A program made the translations under genes and the position numbers. From positions 53,992 through 117,991 of the forward strand of contig CAYOZN010000014.1 of NCBI GenBank assembly GCA_964408455.1: a stretch of DNA of 64,000 nt, given 5' to 3'. Positions 50,569 to 58,308 of this stretch are shown one piece after another. The DNA comes from CAYOZN01 sp964408455. Its GTDB lineage: Bacteria > Planctomycetota > Phycisphaerae > UBA1845 > UTPLA1. Position 1 is the first letter of the stretch. Each line of letters starts with the position of its first letter. The notes below the pieces were generated by a model, which saw only the letters and a program-made list of their open reading frames with translations, was not told where the DNA came from and did no database searches.

Positions 50569-50740
50569 AGTATGATGTCGCGGCGATGGCATTCCTGGTC
50601 GTCGGAACCCCCGGCATGGTGGGCGTTGGCTCGCGCAACAATGCGACGGGACGGCATCGCCGGTGATTGGACGAATGCACTGCGCCCCTATCATCGCGAA
50701 CCCATCCTGAATACAGGATGGGCCACCCGACCGCTTGCTC

Positions 50741-50917
50741 TTAGAACGTGTTTGAGAAGCCATTCTAACCTCGGTTGAGTCGATGAACCATCAGATTGAT
50801 CATCGCAATTCGGATCATCGCTTCGCTGCATTCCACCAGAGACTCGTACTCCTTCGACAGTCGTCGGTATTTGCCGAGCCACGAGAAGGTGCGCTCGGCT
50901 TTTCAAACCTGTTCTAA
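50741..50917 (-). mobile_element. Truncated IS5-like element with intact terminal inverted repeats
   Basis: The ends are TTAGAACGTGTTTGAGAAG (50741-50759) and, on the minus strand at 50917-50899, TTAGAACAGGTTTGAAAAG; 16 of 19 positions match. Between them the minus strand encodes the last 46 codons of an IS5-type transposase (50902-50765, AERTFSWLGKYRRLSKEYE ... MINLMVHRLNRG, stop). The body of the transposase is deleted, giving a MITE-like derivative. Its right end provides the stop codon of the double-CXXCG gene. Confidence 0.75.
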
Positions 50918-51783
50918 ACGATTTCAATTGGATCAAACACCGCGTTTGATGGGGCCAGCATTTCGAATGCCTCGAATACCCGAGCAGACACAAGCATAAG
51001 CGGCCTTGCAAAATGACTTCGGTCGTATGGTTCCACAATACCCGACAGTCCAAAACACTCAAATGTGTAGTTCCAGTCCGCGCAATTGGCAATGTCTTCG
51101 CGTTCGTAACGAAGAAAGTGAATCCCTATCTCGTAGAAATGTCCATCGCGGCCACAAACTTGACACCCGGGCACGTCGATGGATCGAAGTTCCTCCACAC
51201 ATTTACGAGCAAGCTGCGGCAAAACGTTGGTCGGAATGATCTGCCACCAATCCAGAAGCGCGTCATTACTGCTAACCGCCTGCACCAACCTGTATCCGCT
51301 CAAATTCATTGTCAGAAGCGTCTCTACCAACGATGGCGCCAGAAATAAGTCACGTTCGATTGTCTGAAACAACAAAATGTTATTCGGCAATTTTTCCCGC
51401 ACAAGACGGGCTGGCGCGACTTGTCTGGAACCAGTTCCACATGTGCGGCACCCAGCCAATGATTCCCACTGCTCGGCGTACGTCAAACTCGCATTTACGA
51501 TTGGCTTGTCGACAGAAAGAACTGATAACGGCGCTTTTCGAATATCTGCAATTGCTACAACTCTTTCGACGTGTTCTCTCCAGGGTATTCCCTCCTCCAT
51601 CAGGCGCCTCAACAGCTGATCACGCGCATGCTCACTCTCAAGTGTCTTCACAAAATACGAAGGCCAGCCAGGGACACTGGACAAATGCAAATCGCTACTG
51701 AGGCCCATTTCACGAACAATGCGCTCGATCCGTCCTTGCGATGAGTAATCGAATTCGACGGTGATATGATATCTGTGTCTCAT
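50914..51783 (-). CDS. Double-CXXCG (SitI6-like) protein, candidate immunity protein
   Basis: A 289-residue protein with two CxxCG motifs: GCRTCGTG near residue 110 and GCQVCGRDGHFYE near residue 208. This arrangement fits the Gmx_para_CXXCG/SitI6 family known from myxobacteria, where members neutralise toxins. The first 90 residues (YHITVEFDYSSQGRIERIVREMG...) are alpha-beta. Its ATG overlaps the stop of the upstream small gene by 4 nt, and it lies downstream of a toxin-like gene. The stop codon falls inside the terminal repeat of an IS relic, so the native C-terminus may be shortened. Base composition is near 50% G+C, well below its neighbours, suggesting transfer. Confidence 0.65.
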   Translation of the reverse strand: MRHRYHITVEFDYSSQGRIERIVREMGLSSDLHLSSVPGWPSYFVKTLESEHARDQLLRRLMEEGIPWREHVERVVAIADIRKAPLSVLSVDKPIVNASLTYAEQWESLAGCRTCGTGSRQVAPARLVREKLPNNILLFQTIERDLFLAPSLVETLLTMNLSGYRLVQAVSSNDALLDWWQIIPTNVLPQLARKCVEELRSIDVPGCQVCGRDGHFYEIGIHFLRYEREDIANCADWNYTFECFGLSGIVEPYDRSHFARPLMLVSARVFEAFEMLAPSNAVFDPIEIV

Positions 51784-52082
51784 ATTGCTGTACGCAGCTC
51801 TACACTATACGTAATCGACCGGCAATACTTGAGCCAGCCGGCATCACGAATGGTTTCGAGTGATGCCGGCTTGCAATTCTTCATTCCTTCAACATCGCTG
51901 AAGTAGCCAGCGTCTTCGCTGTCAAGTCCATCCGCTGTGTTTGTCGTCCAGCGACATTCATCACAACAAAAACAAAGCGTGCCATCTTGGAACGCGCAGA
52001 TTACAAGCAAGCCCCGTTCCAAGCACCTTGGACAGGTTGCTACAACGAAGTGAGGACCTATTTTGTTAGTTTCAATCGCCAA
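51780..52082 (-). CDS. Small zinc-ribbon protein, candidate immunity or accessory protein
   Basis: A 100-residue protein, TTG start, overlapping the toxin-fragment gene by 11 nt and the following double-CXXCG gene by 4 nt. CPRCLERG and CFCCDECRWTTN form two Cys pairs, likely one zinc site. No family is recognised. Position between toxin-like and immunity-like genes suggests a role in neutralising or handling the toxin. It is low in G+C like its neighbours. Confidence 0.55.
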   Translation of the reverse strand: MAIETNKIGPHFVVATCPRCLERGLLVICAFQDGTLCFCCDECRWTTNTADGLDSEDAGYFSDVEGMKNCKPASLETIRDAGWLKYCRSITYSVELRTAI

Positions 52083-52668
52083 TGGGATATGCCGATCTTA
52101 CCGAATTGTCCTTACGGAGTTGGATGTAGAGTTTAGATAACTGTTCACGCGCTCCCTGCTTACCACCCTGCCAACCGATAATACGACCCATAGGAATTAT
52201 TGCGACCCCCTCTTTCGTCGGATGAATGCCGAATGCCTTTGCGCGTTCTACGGCCTCCTCGACCACTTTGATTGGGTGTTCATTAAAGACCGCGTGCAAG
52301 CGTCGCTCGGGATTGTCCACCATGTGCCTCATGATGTGCTTTTTGTCCTGTTCAGTCCATTTTATCGTTCCCCATAGCCGTTCGGCGATGTCGTCGCAGT
52401 CAAGACCATTATGCACCCACACTCCGCCTGCAAAATACGTGTGAGCTAACTCTACCTCGATATTATACACCGGAGTCGGATATGAATGCCAGAACACCCC
52501 AACCACCGAGACCTTGTCACCTTCGGGCGTTGTCAGTACATCTCCCGCGGGTGCCCCAGCCTGTTCCCCGACTGTGACACGGGTGCCCCAAACTTTTTCC
52601 AGCATTGGGTGGCCCAGCGTGTACTCACGCTGGGGTCGCGATGATAAGTGCGCGTCGCGTACCTTCAA
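52072..52668 (-). CDS. C-terminal part of a polymorphic toxin: Hint-domain end plus toxin domain
   Basis: A 198-residue frame without a clear start (TTG 52668; open upstream to a stop near 52710). VYNIEVELAHTYFAGGVWVHN is the characteristic end of a pretoxin Hint domain, which splices or cleaves off the toxin. The following 110 residues (LDCDDIAERLWGTIKWTEQDKKHIMRHMV...HAVF...GWQGGKQGAREQLSKLYIQLRKDNSVRSAYPIGD) are the probable toxin. Histidines near the start and a final T/S-x-YP motif recall BECR-fold RNases, but this is only a guess. The large N-terminal delivery part is missing. Two small genes overlap its end, as expected for immunity genes. The native start of this cassette is not visible. 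Confidence 0.6.
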   Translation of the reverse strand: MKVRDAHLSSRPQREYTLGHPMLEKVWGTRVTVGEQAGAPAGDVLTTPEGDKVSVVGVFWHSYPTPVYNIEVELAHTYFAGGVWVHNGLDCDDIAERLWGTIKWTEQDKKHIMRHMVDNPERRLHAVFNEHPIKVVEEAVERAKAFGIHPTKEGVAIIPMGRIIGWQGGKQGAREQLSKLYIQLRKDNSVRSAYPIGD

Positions 52669-53276
52669 ACACCAACGACTGTTGCCCGTAACATGGGCTC
52701 GCGCATTTCATAACCCGATGGGTTGCGTTCGGACCACGGAACCCAACCCCGAAAAAAAATGTCTCTCCTGCGCGCCGGCCAGAATTCCGAGGACGGTCGG
52801 GTTCCCTCTAGTGAACCGGTCGACGCGAAATCGGCCGACCCGAAGGTGAACGAACGACGCCGAGGTGACATGCCCCGGTCTCGAACACGCCCGTTTAGAT
52901 CGCATTTTCTCAGCCGCCAGGCACTCGCCATTTCGGCATCAAGATGAGACGGTAATCAAAGCCGCGCGCTTCCCGGCCGGGAAGTGCGGAACCACCCGAT
53001 ACGCCGGAATGGTGACCCTTATTGACGCCATCGGCTTTCCGCCGCATCATCCTTTGCGGTTTTCCAGCAGCGGGTCGGTTGATTCATTAGAATTCACATG
53101 CGGTCGCCTGCCTGGCCCTTCGGCGACGGCATCGCCCCGTGGCACGTTTTGCCGGCCGGCGGCGCTGGCCGCGCCAACGCACGAGGTGGGATTTGTCGCG
53201 CCGAATGAGTATGGTCGCACAGAGTACGTATTGGCGGACAACGCACGAATAGCCGCACAAGGTACTAATTGCATCG
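52669..53276. other. 608-nt region between the toxin cassette and rtcB
   Basis: No convincing gene. Several frames are open but Arg/Ser-rich and lack motifs. On the minus side it lies where the N-terminal body of the toxin should be, so it may be decayed or replaced sequence. The rtcB promoter must lie near its right end. Confidence 0.5.
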
Positions 53277-54704
53277 ATGAAATCGCGCGAACTCATCAAC
53301 CTGGGCTTTCCCGACGGTCTCATCCCCCGCATCCAGCAGGCCTGCAAGGCCGCGCACGACGCCGGACTCAACAGGGCCGACATCCGCGCCGCCGTGCAGC
53401 AGCTCCGCGCCAATCCCGCCCTCATGACCGGCAACCCGCACTTCGGCGATGTCGCCGGCAAATTGGCCGGCTTCGGCAGCGCCGGCGAGTCCGGTCTCTA
53501 CAGCTTCAAGCCGGTCGCCGAAGCGTGCCAGCTCTTCGGCATCTGGGGCGAAGAGAACATCGACAAGGGCGCGATCGACCAGATGGTCAACGCCGTCCGC
53601 CTGCCGGTCGCCGTTTCCGGCGCGCTGATGCCCGATGCCCACGTCGGCTACGGTCTGCCCATCGGCGGCGTCCTGGCGACGGAGGGTGCGGTCATCCCCT
53701 ATGCCGTCGGCGTCGATATCGCCTGCCGCATGATGCTCAGCGTGCTGCCGATGGCGGTGGAGGATGGCGGACCCGACGTCGTTGAGAAGCACGAGGACGA
53801 GTTCATCCGCGTGATCGATCGCAACACGCGTTTCGGCGCCGGGGCGAAGTTCACCGGCCGCACCCGCCGCGAACATCCGGTGCTCGACGACGAGTGGAAC
53901 ATCAGCTCAATCACGCTTGAGATTCGCGAGAAGGCGGTGGAGCAGCTGGGCACCAGCGGCGGCGGCAATCATTTCGTGGACATCGGCGAGATCACCATCC
54001 CCGAGGACTTCCGCGGCGTTCCGGCCGGTCGCTACGTCGCCATCCTCACGCACTCCGGCTCGCGCGGGCCGGGCGCGCGGACGTGCGAGTATTACAGCAA
54101 GCTGGCCCAGGCGCTGCACCCGGAGCTGCCGCGAGAATTTCGCCACCTGGCATGGCTCGATCTTTCCGCGGAGGGCGCGGAATACTGGGCGGCGATGGAG
54201 CTGATGGGCCGCTTCGCCTCTGCGAATCACCACTGCATCCACGCCAGCATCCTGCGCGACTTGAAGATGACGCCGCTGCTCCAGGTCGAGAACCATCACA
54301 ACTTCGCCTGGAAGGAGCGGCACGGCGGCCGCGAGGTCGTCGTCCATCGCAAGGGTGCCACTCCGGCGGCACGTGGCGCCATCGGCGTCATTCCCGGCTC
54401 CATGGCCTCGCCCGCCTTCGTCGTCGAGGGCAGGGGCGACGAGAAGAGCCTCGACAGCGCCGCCCACGGCGCTGGCCGCGTCATGAGCCGCAAAAAGGCG
54501 AAGGAGACGTTCCGCTGGAGCCCGGTCAAGAAGGAACTGGCGAAGAAGCGCGTCAGGCTCATCAGCGCCGGAATCGACGAGGCGCCGATGGTCTATAAGG
54601 ACATCGAGAGCGTCATGGCGGCCCAGGCCGATCTGGTCGATATCCGGGCCCGCTTCGATCCGCGGATCGTGAAGATGGCGGACGATGGATTTGTGGAGGA
54701 TTGA
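53277..54704 (+). CDS. rtcB: RNA-splicing ligase RtcB
   Basis: A 475-residue RtcB ligase that joins 2',3'-cyclic phosphate and 5'-OH RNA ends using GTP and Mn. Key motifs: LMPDAHVGYGLPIGGVLAT, AVGVDIACRM (Cys-x-x metal site), LGTSGGGNHFVDIG (metal His), LTHSGSRGPG, VENHHNFAW and VHRKGATPA, then LDSAAHGAGRVMSR with the nucleotidylated His. All metal and guanylate residues appear intact. Start ATG 53277. No RtcA, archease or TROVE gene is nearby. It is the first normal high-GC gene after the accessory island. Confidence 0.95.
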   Translation: MKSRELINLGFPDGLIPRIQQACKAAHDAGLNRADIRAAVQQLRANPALMTGNPHFGDVAGKLAGFGSAGESGLYSFKPVAEACQLFGIWGEENIDKGAIDQMVNAVRLPVAVSGALMPDAHVGYGLPIGGVLATEGAVIPYAVGVDIACRMMLSVLPMAVEDGGPDVVEKHEDEFIRVIDRNTRFGAGAKFTGRTRREHPVLDDEWNISSITLEIREKAVEQLGTSGGGNHFVDIGEITIPEDFRGVPAGRYVAILTHSGSRGPGARTCEYYSKLAQALHPELPREFRHLAWLDLSAEGAEYWAAMELMGRFASANHHCIHASILRDLKMTPLLQVENHHNFAWKERHGGREVVVHRKGATPAARGAIGVIPGSMASPAFVVEGRGDEKSLDSAAHGAGRVMSRKKAKETFRWSPVKKELAKKRVRLISAGIDEAPMVYKDIESVMAAQADLVDIRARFDPRIVKMADDGFVED

Positions 54705-54749
54705 ACGCGGCGGCCGACTTCCACAAAGATAATTTAAAGAACCAAGGAC

Positions 54750-55526
54750 GTGGACAATCGTTACCAGCTCTATTCCACCCTCGCCGACTGGTGGCACCTC
54801 ATGTCGGACCCGGCGGACTACGCCGAGGAGGCGGCACACCATTGGCAGGTGCTGACAAAATACGCCGCCCGGCCGCTGAGGAGCATTCTCGAACTGGGCA
54901 GCGGCGGCGGCAACAATGCGTCACACCTGAAACGGCACGCCCGCATGACGCTGGTCGATCTCTCGCCGCAGATGCTGGCCGCCAGCCGCAGTCTGAACCC
55001 CGAGTGCGAGCACATCGAAGGCGACATGGCGTCGCTGCGCCTGCACGGTCGCGCAGGCCAGCCGGGTGCCGCCAGCGGACAATTGCGCGCATTCGACGCC
55101 GTCTTCGTCCACGATGCCATCATGTACATGCTCGACGAGGCGTCGCTCGGCAGGGTCATGCAGACGGCATTTACCCACTGTTCTCCCGGAGGCGTCGCCC
55201 TGTTCGTGCCGGACTGCACCCGCGAGACATTTGTACCCTCCACCGGCCACGGCGGACACGATGGCGCCGGCGGCCGTGCCATGCGCTATCTGAACTGGAC
55301 GTACGACGATGACCCGGCGGACACGAAGTACTCGGTGGACATGGTCTTCCTGCTTCGCGAGGCCGACGGGCGGACGCGCGTGGAGCACGAGCGGCACCAA
55401 TTCGGGCTCTTCCCCGAGGCGACATGGCTGCGCCTGCTCCGCGAAGCCGGCTTCACGCCGCACGTCGAGCCCTGCCGCTACCGCGAGGGAGAGGCGGCAC
55501 GGAGTTTTGTGGGCGTCCGAACGTGA
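54750..55526 (+). CDS. Class I SAM-dependent methyltransferase
   Basis: A 258-residue protein. Motif I SILELGSGGGNNASHL, then MTLVDLSPQMLAASRSLNP (acidic loop binding the ribose), HIEGDMASLRLHGRAGQ, and FDAVFVHDAIMYM. This is the Methyltransf_25/UbiE-like group; the substrate is unknown. It begins with GTG 54750, 45 nt after rtcB on the same strand, so the two may be co-transcribed. The middle region (TFTHCSPGGVALFVPD) fits a small-molecule methyltransferase. Confidence 0.82.
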   Translation: MDNRYQLYSTLADWWHLMSDPADYAEEAAHHWQVLTKYAARPLRSILELGSGGGNNASHLKRHARMTLVDLSPQMLAASRSLNPECEHIEGDMASLRLHGRAGQPGAASGQLRAFDAVFVHDAIMYMLDEASLGRVMQTAFTHCSPGGVALFVPDCTRETFVPSTGHGGHDGAGGRAMRYLNWTYDDDPADTKYSVDMVFLLREADGRTRVEHERHQFGLFPEATWLRLLREAGFTPHVEPCRYREGEAARSFVGVRT

Positions 55527-55605
55527 AGTTGTCCGGGGACGAACTACCGCGAGGGCTGCCCACAAAACTGATGCGATTCTGTGCGGCGGTTATTAGAATG
55601 GGAAT

Positions 55606-55860
55606 ATGGCCGATTCGGGAGATGCCGCTGTGACTCCGACACCGGAATTAATCGACGCCCTTTATCGGGACAAAGTTCAACAGGCGCGTGATACATCGCC
55701 CGAGGATAAGCTGCTCGATGGACCTCGTCTCTTTGACTATGCATGCAGGATCACAAAGGCTGGCATTCGCATGCAGCACCCCAATGCAAGCGAGGAGGAT
55801 CTTGACCAAATGCTCATCAAACGACTGGAGCTTGCGCGCCGGCTGGAGGAATTATCGTGA
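55606..55860 (+). CDS. Small partner of nucleotidyltransferase
   Basis: An 84-residue, charged, helical protein (PTPELIDALYRDKVQQARDTSPEDKLLDGPRLFDYACRITKAGIRMQHPNASEEDLDQMLIKRLELARRLEEL). Its stop overlaps the next gene's GTG as GTGA, so the two are translated together. It has a wholly different sequence from the small partner at 18677-18913, but the same place and size relative to a nucleotidyltransferase. No family name assigned. Confidence 0.6.
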   Translation: MADSGDAAVTPTPELIDALYRDKVQQARDTSPEDKLLDGPRLFDYACRITKAGIRMQHPNASEEDLDQMLIKRLELARRLEELS

Positions 55861-56420
55861 CCAGCGACGACGCAGTCATCGCGGTAATTCGGGCGCTGAA
55901 TGCAATGGGCACGCCCTACATGGTCACCGGTTCTCTTGCCAGCAACTTGTTCGGCATCACCAGATCGACGAAGGACGCAGACTTCGTTCTGGAATCGGCA
56001 TCGATTGACATCAGCCGATTGCAGTCCCTTCTGGGTACATCCCTGGTGGTCGATCGGCAAATGTCATTTGAGTCGGTTACGATGACCACTCGGCACATCA
56101 TTCGAAAGCAATCCGGACCACCCTTCTCGATCGAGCTGTTCTTTCTCACCAGCGACGAGCACGATCGTTCGCGGTTTAATCGGCGACGTCAGGAACAGTT
56201 GTTTGGTGAACCGGTATTCGTGCCAACGCCGGAAGATGTCATTATAACCAAACTTCAATGGTCCAAACAGGGCCGACGATTGAAGGATGTTGACGATGCT
56301 CGAAACGTGCTGGCCGTCCAGGGCGACAAGCTCGATTTCGACTACATCCGCACCTGGACGGACAGGCACGGAACAACCGAGCTGCTCGAGGAGATTCGCC
56401 GTTCGATTCCGCCGGTTTGA
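55857..56420 (+). CDS. Nucleotidyltransferase of the AbiEii/MNT type
   Basis: A 187-residue protein, GTG start overlapping the upstream stop. GTPYMVTGSLASNLFGITRSTKDADFVLE contains the G-S loop and the D-x-D metal pair (KDADFVL) of the minimal nucleotidyltransferase fold. Later parts (VFVPTPEDVIITKLQWSKQGRRLKDVDDARNVLAVQGDKLDFDYIRTWTDRHG) are typical of AbiEii-like DUF1814/NTase proteins: the helix PEDVIITKL and the DVDDARNVL motif. AbiE-like systems act as type IV toxin-antitoxins against phage. The small upstream protein would be the partner, although classical AbiEi antitoxins are larger. Confidence 0.78.
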   Translation: MTSDDAVIAVIRALNAMGTPYMVTGSLASNLFGITRSTKDADFVLESASIDISRLQSLLGTSLVVDRQMSFESVTMTTRHIIRKQSGPPFSIELFFLTSDEHDRSRFNRRRQEQLFGEPVFVPTPEDVIITKLQWSKQGRRLKDVDDARNVLAVQGDKLDFDYIRTWTDRHGTTELLEEIRRSIPPV

Positions 56421-56505
56421 TCGCAACCGCGCCAGCGAAAGGCCCCCCGCGCGAATGCCGGCCGGCTGACGTCAGCCCGGCTACGATGCAAAATACGAGT
56501 CGCCC

Positions 56506-57009
56506 ATGCCTACCATCGAACCACCTCCCGGCCTCCGCGATCTGGGTCTCGAACGCCAGCGCCTGATGCAGCGTCTCCAGAACGGCCGCAGGTACGACGC
56601 CGCCCTCCTTGGCGAACTGGGTCTGCTTCATTTCGACATGAAGGACCTGTTCCACGCCGGCCGCTGCTGGCTCTGGTCCGACCAGACGGGCGAGACGGTC
56701 GAGGCGGTCGTCGACTATTTCGCCGCGCGCTGTCACCGCAAACCGCACGGCATGCTCTCGCAGTCGCCGCCGCACGCGCTGCTGCGCAACACCGCCGATT
56801 ACCCGCCGCCCGTTCAGCGCCGGCTCGAGCGCCTTGGCATCACCGCCGTGGAGATCGACCGCCGCATCAGCCCGCCGGCCGCCCCGGTGTCGAAATCGGG
56901 CATGTTGCTCAGCACCGCCATCATCGTTTACATCGTGTCGTGCCTCGTGCTCGGCATTGGTGTCTCCATTTGGGTGCTCTACCGATTGGTGGCATGGCTC
57001 GCAGCATGA
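56506..57009 (+). CDS. Protein with C-terminal membrane anchor, DUF6584-like
   Basis: A 167-residue protein. The segment YDAALLGELGLLHFDMKDLFHAGRCWLWSDQTGETVEAVVDYFAARC resembles DUF6584 family proteins (L..R..L..VY...GD...AGRY.YL). A hydrophobic helix at about 128-160 anchors the C-terminus. The function is unknown. Start ATG 56506. Confidence 0.55.
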   Translation: MPTIEPPPGLRDLGLERQRLMQRLQNGRRYDAALLGELGLLHFDMKDLFHAGRCWLWSDQTGETVEAVVDYFAARCHRKPHGMLSQSPPHALLRNTADYPPPVQRRLERLGITAVEIDRRISPPAAPVSKSGMLLSTAIIVYIVSCLVLGIGVSIWVLYRLVAWLAA

Positions 57010-57208
57010 GGTCGGCCGCGATCGGATTGTTTCAGGATAAACACACTTCGGTCCCCCGGCTCGGCGTGATGACACGCGTAACGTTGGCAAGACGTCCGTT
57101 CCGCCGCCATGGGGACAGCACAACGTCGCGGTCGCTTGACGCTCGCAGCCCCGCCCCGCATCATCCTTGCCCGCACGAGGCCGGTCGTGCATGGTGGAGG
57201 CCTGGCTC

Positions 57209-57811
57209 ATGAAATCCGTTCGCATTGTTCTGGCCGCCGTGCTCGGCGGCGTCGTCGTTTTCATCTGGGGCTTCCTGGTCCATGGCGTGATTCTCAAGCA
57301 CATGGCCATGGATACCATCCCGCAGGAATCCAGCGTCGTCGAGAAATTGAGCGTCCACATGGGCGACACGCCGGGCTTCTATCCCTTCCCCATGCCCGTC
57401 GAGGGCGCCACCGAGCAAATGCAGAAGGAGTGGGAGGATAAATTGCGGGCCGGTCCGCGCGGCGTCATCATCTACCAGCCCGAGGGTCTGCAATCGATGG
57501 GCAGCGTGCTGCTTCCGGAGTTTGCCTCAAACGTCGCCGGTGCCCTCATTGTCGCTCTCATTTTATCTTTGATATCCGCACCGCACGCGCGGCGCGCTTT
57601 GCTCGGCGGACTGATGGGCGTCTTTGCGTGGCTCTCCGTCGAAGTGTCCAACTGGATCTGGCACAGCTTCCCGCTGCTGTTTATCACCAAGTCCCTGTTC
57701 GAACAATTCGTCGGCTGGGCGCTTGCCGGCGCCGTCATCTCATTGGTCCTGGGACTTGCACGCCACGCCGACGCGACGGCTGCTCCCGCAAGTCATGCGG
57801 CCGGCGCCTAA
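57209..57811 (+). CDS. Four-helix membrane protein
   Basis: A 200-residue protein with an N-terminal helix (RIVLAAVLGGVVVFIWGFLVHGV), an extracytoplasmic loop of about 85 residues, then hydrophobic segments at about 108-127, 132-148 and 168-189. The loop contains GFYPFPMPVEGATEQMQKEW and RGVIIYQPEG. It resembles uncharacterised bacterial membrane proteins with an exposed first loop. No family is named. ATG 57209 has GGAGG nine nt upstream. Confidence 0.62.
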   Translation: MKSVRIVLAAVLGGVVVFIWGFLVHGVILKHMAMDTIPQESSVVEKLSVHMGDTPGFYPFPMPVEGATEQMQKEWEDKLRAGPRGVIIYQPEGLQSMGSVLLPEFASNVAGALIVALILSLISAPHARRALLGGLMGVFAWLSVEVSNWIWHSFPLLFITKSLFEQFVGWALAGAVISLVLGLARHADATAAPASHAAGA

Positions 57812-57916
57812 GCGAATTGCGTCAGGCGCGCGGACCAGCATGACCGATCTGGAACCGGCCTGGCCGATCGCGCGTGCGGGCATCGCGACGCGTTCAGGGA
57901 TTCGAAAAGTGAAACG

Positions 57917-57990
57917 GGTGAGCGACGGGGCTTGAACCCGCGACCCCTAGGACCACAACCTAGTGCTCTGCCAACTGAGCTACGCTCACC
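57917..57990 (-). tRNA. tRNA-His (anticodon GTG)
   Basis: On the minus strand the acceptor stem GTGAGCG pairs with CGCTCAC, and the anticodon arm CTAGG-TTGTGGT-CCTAG presents GTG. The extra 5' G pairs with C73, the histidine-specific identity element. D arm (AGCTCAGTTGGCAGAGC) and T arm (GTTCAAGCC) are normal. CCA is not encoded. Confidence 0.96.
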
Positions 57991-58308
57991 ATCTTGCCGC
58001 CGGCTGCCACAGGAAGCCGCAGCAATGCACATCCGCCAAGCCATATAAACCTAGCCCCGTAAATTGTTTTTCGCAAGTTCGCGGACCAGATCTCGACGGA
58101 ACCTGACTTCCCCATAACCGGCCCCGGCTCCTGTCGCCATCCCCTGCTTTATCGGAATCCCGCGGCCGTAGACACCGGCGGCGTTCCTGCGTTTCGCGAC
58201 GTGAAGTGCCGGATGTAATGGCTCGATAATGAGTTCGGGCCCGTGGGCTCGAAGGCTCCGGTGAGTTTACCGGCCGGCTTGGGCACGCCTCTCGAGCGGG
58301 GGAATTGC
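57991..58308. other. 318-nt region between tRNA-His and the diguanylate cyclase gene
   Basis: No gene or repeat is recognised. It should hold the promoters of the tRNA (minus strand) and the cyclase (plus strand). Confidence 0.5.
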
